Shown piece after piece: positions 61,704-64,000 of a stretch of 64,000 nucleotides of DNA. Every line of letters begins with the position of its first letter. Positions within the stretch are counted from its first letter, which is position 1. The translations under genes were made by a program, and so were the position numbers. Source of the DNA: an uncultured Coriobacteriaceae bacterium (GTDB taxonomy: Bacteria > Actinomycetota > Coriobacteriia > Coriobacteriales > Coriobacteriaceae). The notes under the pieces were generated by a model, which worked only from the letters and a program-made list of their open reading frames with translations, was not told the DNA's origin and did not search any database. The DNA lies in NCBI GenBank assembly GCA_944322305.1, contig CALUOP010000003.1, positions 124,001 to 188,000 on the forward strand, read 5' to 3'.

Positions 61704-62551
61704 TCGGCGAGCCACTCCAGCGCAAGGTTGAACCACCGCGCCACGTGGGGCTGGTTGTACTCGGGCGTCTTGGCAACCTGCGCGTTGGCGAGCGAAAGCC
61801 CGTGATGCCCCTGGTGGAAGATGTGGCACTCGTGGTCCACCCCGTTGGCCAGCAGAGCCTCGGCGTAGGCCAGCGCGTTGCGCGCCGGCACGGTGCCGTC
61901 GGTCGCCGTGGCCCAGATGAACGTGCGCGGCGTCCCCGCGTCAACAAGGGTGTGCGTCGCGGCCCACGAGGGGTTGTCGGTCAAGCGCGCGGCGTACGCC
62001 TCGTCGCCGGGCCAGCCCGCCGCCAGGTCGATCACCGGGTAGCACAGGATCTGCGCCGAAACGGCGATCTGGTCTGGCGTGAACCCGAGCTTCTCGGCAA
62101 ACCACGGCTGGCGAGAAAGCCCGCTGTAAAGCGCGCAAAGGTGCCCGCCGGCCGAGCAGCCGAGCAGCGTGATGCGCTCGGGGTCAACGTGCCAGGCCTC
62201 GGCGTTTGCGCGCACATGCACCACGGCGCGGGCAAGGTCGTAGGCCGGATACGGCAGAAGGCATGCGGCCTCCTCCGGGTCGTACACCGTGTAGTCAACG
62301 ATAAACGCCTGGTAACCCCACTCAAGGAAGGCCAGCGCCACCGGCTCGGCCTCGCGCCACGAGGTCATGTGGTAGCCGCCGCCCGGGCAGATAACCACCG
62401 CGGGGCGCACGCGCACGCCCTCCGGCGCGTCGGCGCTGTCCTGGCAGTACGCGCGCATAAACGGCGCGCCGCTGTAGGGCGCGTCGTCCGAACCTGAGCA
62501 GGCACCGCGCCCGTACCCGGGATGTGGCAGCTCGATCTTCTCAAACAGCAT
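61679..62551 (-). CDS. Alpha/beta-hydrolase (esterase/acetyl-esterase type)
   Basis: 290 residues. Oxyanion-hole motif ICPGGGYHMTSWREAEPVAL, nucleophile Ser in LLGCSAGGHL, Asp in ATATDGTVP and His in HQGHHGLSL make a complete triad. Relatives include acetylxylan and other carbohydrate esterases. No signal peptide. ATG 62551 lies in an AAAGGAG context. The last codons overlap the palindromic element. Confidence 0.88.
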   Translation of the reverse strand: MLFEKIELPHPGYGRGACSGSDDAPYSGAPFMRAYCQDSADAPEGVRVRPAVVICPGGGYHMTSWREAEPVALAFLEWGYQAFIVDYTVYDPEEAACLLPYPAYDLARAVVHVRANAEAWHVDPERITLLGCSAGGHLCALYSGLSRQPWFAEKLGFTPDQIAVSAQILCYPVIDLAAGWPGDEAYAARLTDNPSWAATHTLVDAGTPRTFIWATATDGTVPARNALAYAEALLANGVDHECHIFHQGHHGLSLANAQVAKTPEYNQPHVARWFNLALEWLAECADLGQA

Positions 62552-62765
62552 GGCAGCTCTCCTTTGCTTGGGGGTATCCGCTTGCCTATGCCATTATCCT
62601 ACGCGCTTAGAGCGCCCCGCCGCATGCCGATCTTGCTTGTCTCGCCCTCGCCGCGCGGCCGGGCGCGCCGGCGCTGCGCCTGCGACGAGCAAGCCCGCTC
62701 AACCAGCAGCCCCGCTCCCCTGCCGCGCAAACGACAGGGCCGGGCGCCCTCCGCCACCCCCGCAA

Positions 62766-62805
62766 CACAAAAGGGCCCGGATCCCCGTGGGAGGGATCCG
62801 GGCCC
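62766..62805 (-). terminator. Terminator after pyruvate:ferredoxin oxidoreductase
   Basis: Perfect 12-bp stem GGGCCCGGATCC / GGATCCGGGCCC (62773-62784, 62794-62805) with TTTTGTGTT following on the minus strand, 45 bases past the stop codon. The remaining 62552-62765 spacer shows nothing recognisable. Confidence 0.85.
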
Positions 62806-62850
62806 CGAAGCTCAACGCTTAGGCAAGCGCGGGCACGTTAGCGCACAGGC

Positions 62851-64000
62851 TTACACCTCGGCGTAAACGTCCTTGAGCTTGAGCAGGTGCTGGTAGCGCG
62901 CCATAGCAGCGGCCTCGTTGGCCTGGAACAGCGCGTCGACCTGCTCCTGCGGCAGCACGCGGGACAGCGAAGCGTAACGGGCCTCGTTCATCAGGAACTC
63001 CTGATAACCGCCCTTCGGCTCCTTGGAGTCGAGCGTGAACTTCTTGCCGACCTCGGCAGCCGGGTTGAAGCGGAAGAGGTTCCAGTAACCGCAGTCCACG
63101 GCCTTCTTCATCTCGGCCTGGCAGTTCTGCATGCCGCCCTTCTTGATGGAGTGCATCTCGCAGGGAGCGTAGCCGATGATGATGGACGGGCCGTCGTAAG
63201 CCTCGGCCTCCTGGATGGCCTTGAGGGTCTGAGCCGGGTTAGCGCCCATGGCGACCTGCGCCACGTACACGTAGCCGTAGCTCATAGCGATCTCGGCGAG
63301 GGACTTCTTCTTGGTGTCCTTGCCAGCAGCGGCGAACTGGGCCACCTGGCCGAGGTTCGAGGCCTTGGAGGCCTGGCCGCCGGTGTTGGAGTACACCTCG
63401 GTGTCGAAGACGAAGACGTTGACGTCGTGGTTGGAAGCCAGGACGTGGTCCAGGCCGCCGAAGCCGATGTCGTACGCCCAGCCGTCGCCGCCGAAGATCC
63501 AGAAGGACTTCTTGGTGAGGAAGGCCTTGTCGGCCAGGATGGCCTTGGCGGCGTCGCAGCCGCAGGCCTCGAGGGCCTCGACGTAGGCGGCAGCGGCGGT
63601 CTTGGAGGCCTCGGCGTCCTTGCGGGCGTCGAGCCAAGCCTGGCCAGCGGTCTTCACGGCCTCGGAGGTGTCGTCAGCGGCGATGAGCGCCTCGGTCTCG
63701 GCAACCAGCTTGTTCTGGACGGCCTCGTAACCGAGGGCCATGCCCAGACCGTGCTCGGCGTTGTCCTCGAAGAGGCTGTTGTTCCACGCCGGGCCGTGAC
63801 CCTCGGCGTTGACCGTGTAGGGCGAACGGGCGGCCGGGTTGCCCCAGATGGAGGAGCAGCCGGTGGCGTTGGAGATGAACATGCGGTCGCCGCAGACCTG
63901 CGTCACGAGACGCGCGTAAGCGGTCTCGGCGCAGCCGGCGCAGGAGCCGGAGAACTCAAGCAGCGGCTTCTTGAACTGGCTGCCCTTGACGTTGTTGGTC
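62851..64000 (-). CDS. nifJ: Pyruvate:ferredoxin (flavodoxin) oxidoreductase, C-terminal part
   Basis: Oxidative decarboxylation of pyruvate to acetyl-CoA with reduced ferredoxin, which can supply electrons in fermentation. About the last 383 residues of a chain usually near 1180; the 5' part is beyond base 64000. Seen here: PLLEFSGSCAGCAETAYARL (Fe-S ligand region of the TPP domain), GDRMFISNATGCSSIWG, the TPP site FGGDGWAYDIGFGGLDHVL and TEVYSNTGGQASKAS. The frame stays open to the window edge. Confidence 0.96.
   Translation of the reverse strand, partial: TNNVKGSQFKKPLLEFSGSCAGCAETAYARLVTQVCGDRMFISNATGCSSIWGNPAARSPYTVNAEGHGPAWNNSLFEDNAEHGLGMALGYEAVQNKLVAETEALIAADDTSEAVKTAGQAWLDARKDAEASKTAAAAYVEALEACGCDAAKAILADKAFLTKKSFWIFGGDGWAYDIGFGGLDHVLASNHDVNVFVFDTEVYSNTGGQASKASNLGQVAQFAAAGKDTKKKSLAEIAMSYGYVYVAQVAMGANPAQTLKAIQEAEAYDGPSIIIGYAPCEMHSIKKGGMQNCQAEMKKAVDCGYWNLFRFNPAAEVGKKFTLDSKEPKGGYQEFLMNEARYASLSRVLPQEQVDALFQANEAAAMARYQHLLKLKDVYAEV

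Overview
This 64 kb window is high-GC, gene-dense bacterial chromosome with no rRNA, no complete insertion sequence and no CRISPR array. Gene content fits an anaerobic, fermentative, Gram-positive gut actinobacterium of class Coriobacteriia (Collinsella/Olsenella-like). Pointers are a phosphoketolase, an L-lactate dehydrogenase, a pyruvate:ferredoxin oxidoreductase, a membrane-bound NiFe hydrogenase, rubrerythrin, several sugar PTS components, a MurT-GatD enzyme for peptidoglycan amidation and ECF-type vitamin/amino-acid transporters. The genus is an inference from gene content, not from a marker gene.

Layout. 1-1.3 kb: mannose-family PTS (IIAB, start of IIC). 1.7-7.2 kb: aspartate-family amino acids (asd and lysC on minus, thrC and thrB on plus; no homoserine dehydrogenase here). 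7.4-8.4 kb: C26-type glutamine amidotransferase hydrolase. 8.5-11.2 kb: ECF transporter core (fused EcfA pair, EcfT). 12.2-13.1 kb: a TrpP-like ECF substrate-binding subunit behind a Trp-rich leader peptide and terminator, i.e. a tryptophan attenuator. 13.2-14.3 kb: Fic protein with an apparent operator. 14.8-17.3 kb: fused MurT-GatD. 17.5 kb: a 25-residue membrane peptide gene with type I toxin features. 18.1-20.7 kb: phosphoketolase. 20.9-24.2 kb: LacI regulator, ribokinase and nucleoside hydrolase (nucleoside-ribose salvage). 24.3-30.7 kb: an AbiEi-like unknown, an orphan PTS IIB, a CmpB-type membrane protein, and a ParB-like/BMP fusion coupled to a phosphoesterase. 31.1 kb: DUF1810 gene between two related repeat elements. 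32.1-37.0 kb: complete branched-chain amino acid ABC transporter (livJHMGF on minus). 37.3-42.0 kb: alpha-glucoside cassette (GH4, PTS IICB, YdjC/ChbG deacetylase, divergent RpiR regulator) bracketed by near-identical 74-75 bp direct repeats. 42.2-44.4 kb: ldh and galM. 44.5-48.3 kb: hyaABC hydrogenase. 48.7-52.2 kb: rubrerythrin, a MutY-like glycosylase, an Rrf2 regulator and a HAD hydrolase. 52.4-53.2 kb: IS110 transposase remnant and tRNA-Asp. 54.1-62.6 kb: phosphoesterase, LytS/LytR-type two-component system, glycosyltransferase, QueT, UMF1-type MFS, PLC-like protein and esterase. 62.9-64 kb: 3' part of pyruvate:ferredoxin oxidoreductase.

The most unusual content is in the spacers and in low-complexity inserts of proteins. 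Several large spacers hold degenerate arrays with a 30-42 bp period, often laid out as a forward arm, a central segment and a reversed arm. The 30-bp family occurs at two loci (11.4-11.8 kb and 53.3-54.0 kb) with the same architecture. A 57-bp element coding a D/E-K-K-N/D-x-S-Y peptide sits in frame inside two unrelated proteins and once outside a gene. The word GGCGAGAAG (mostly GGGCGAGAAG) occurs about 19 times by eye, against roughly one expected. All counts and alignments were made by eye, and all protein assignments come from motif recognition without database searches.
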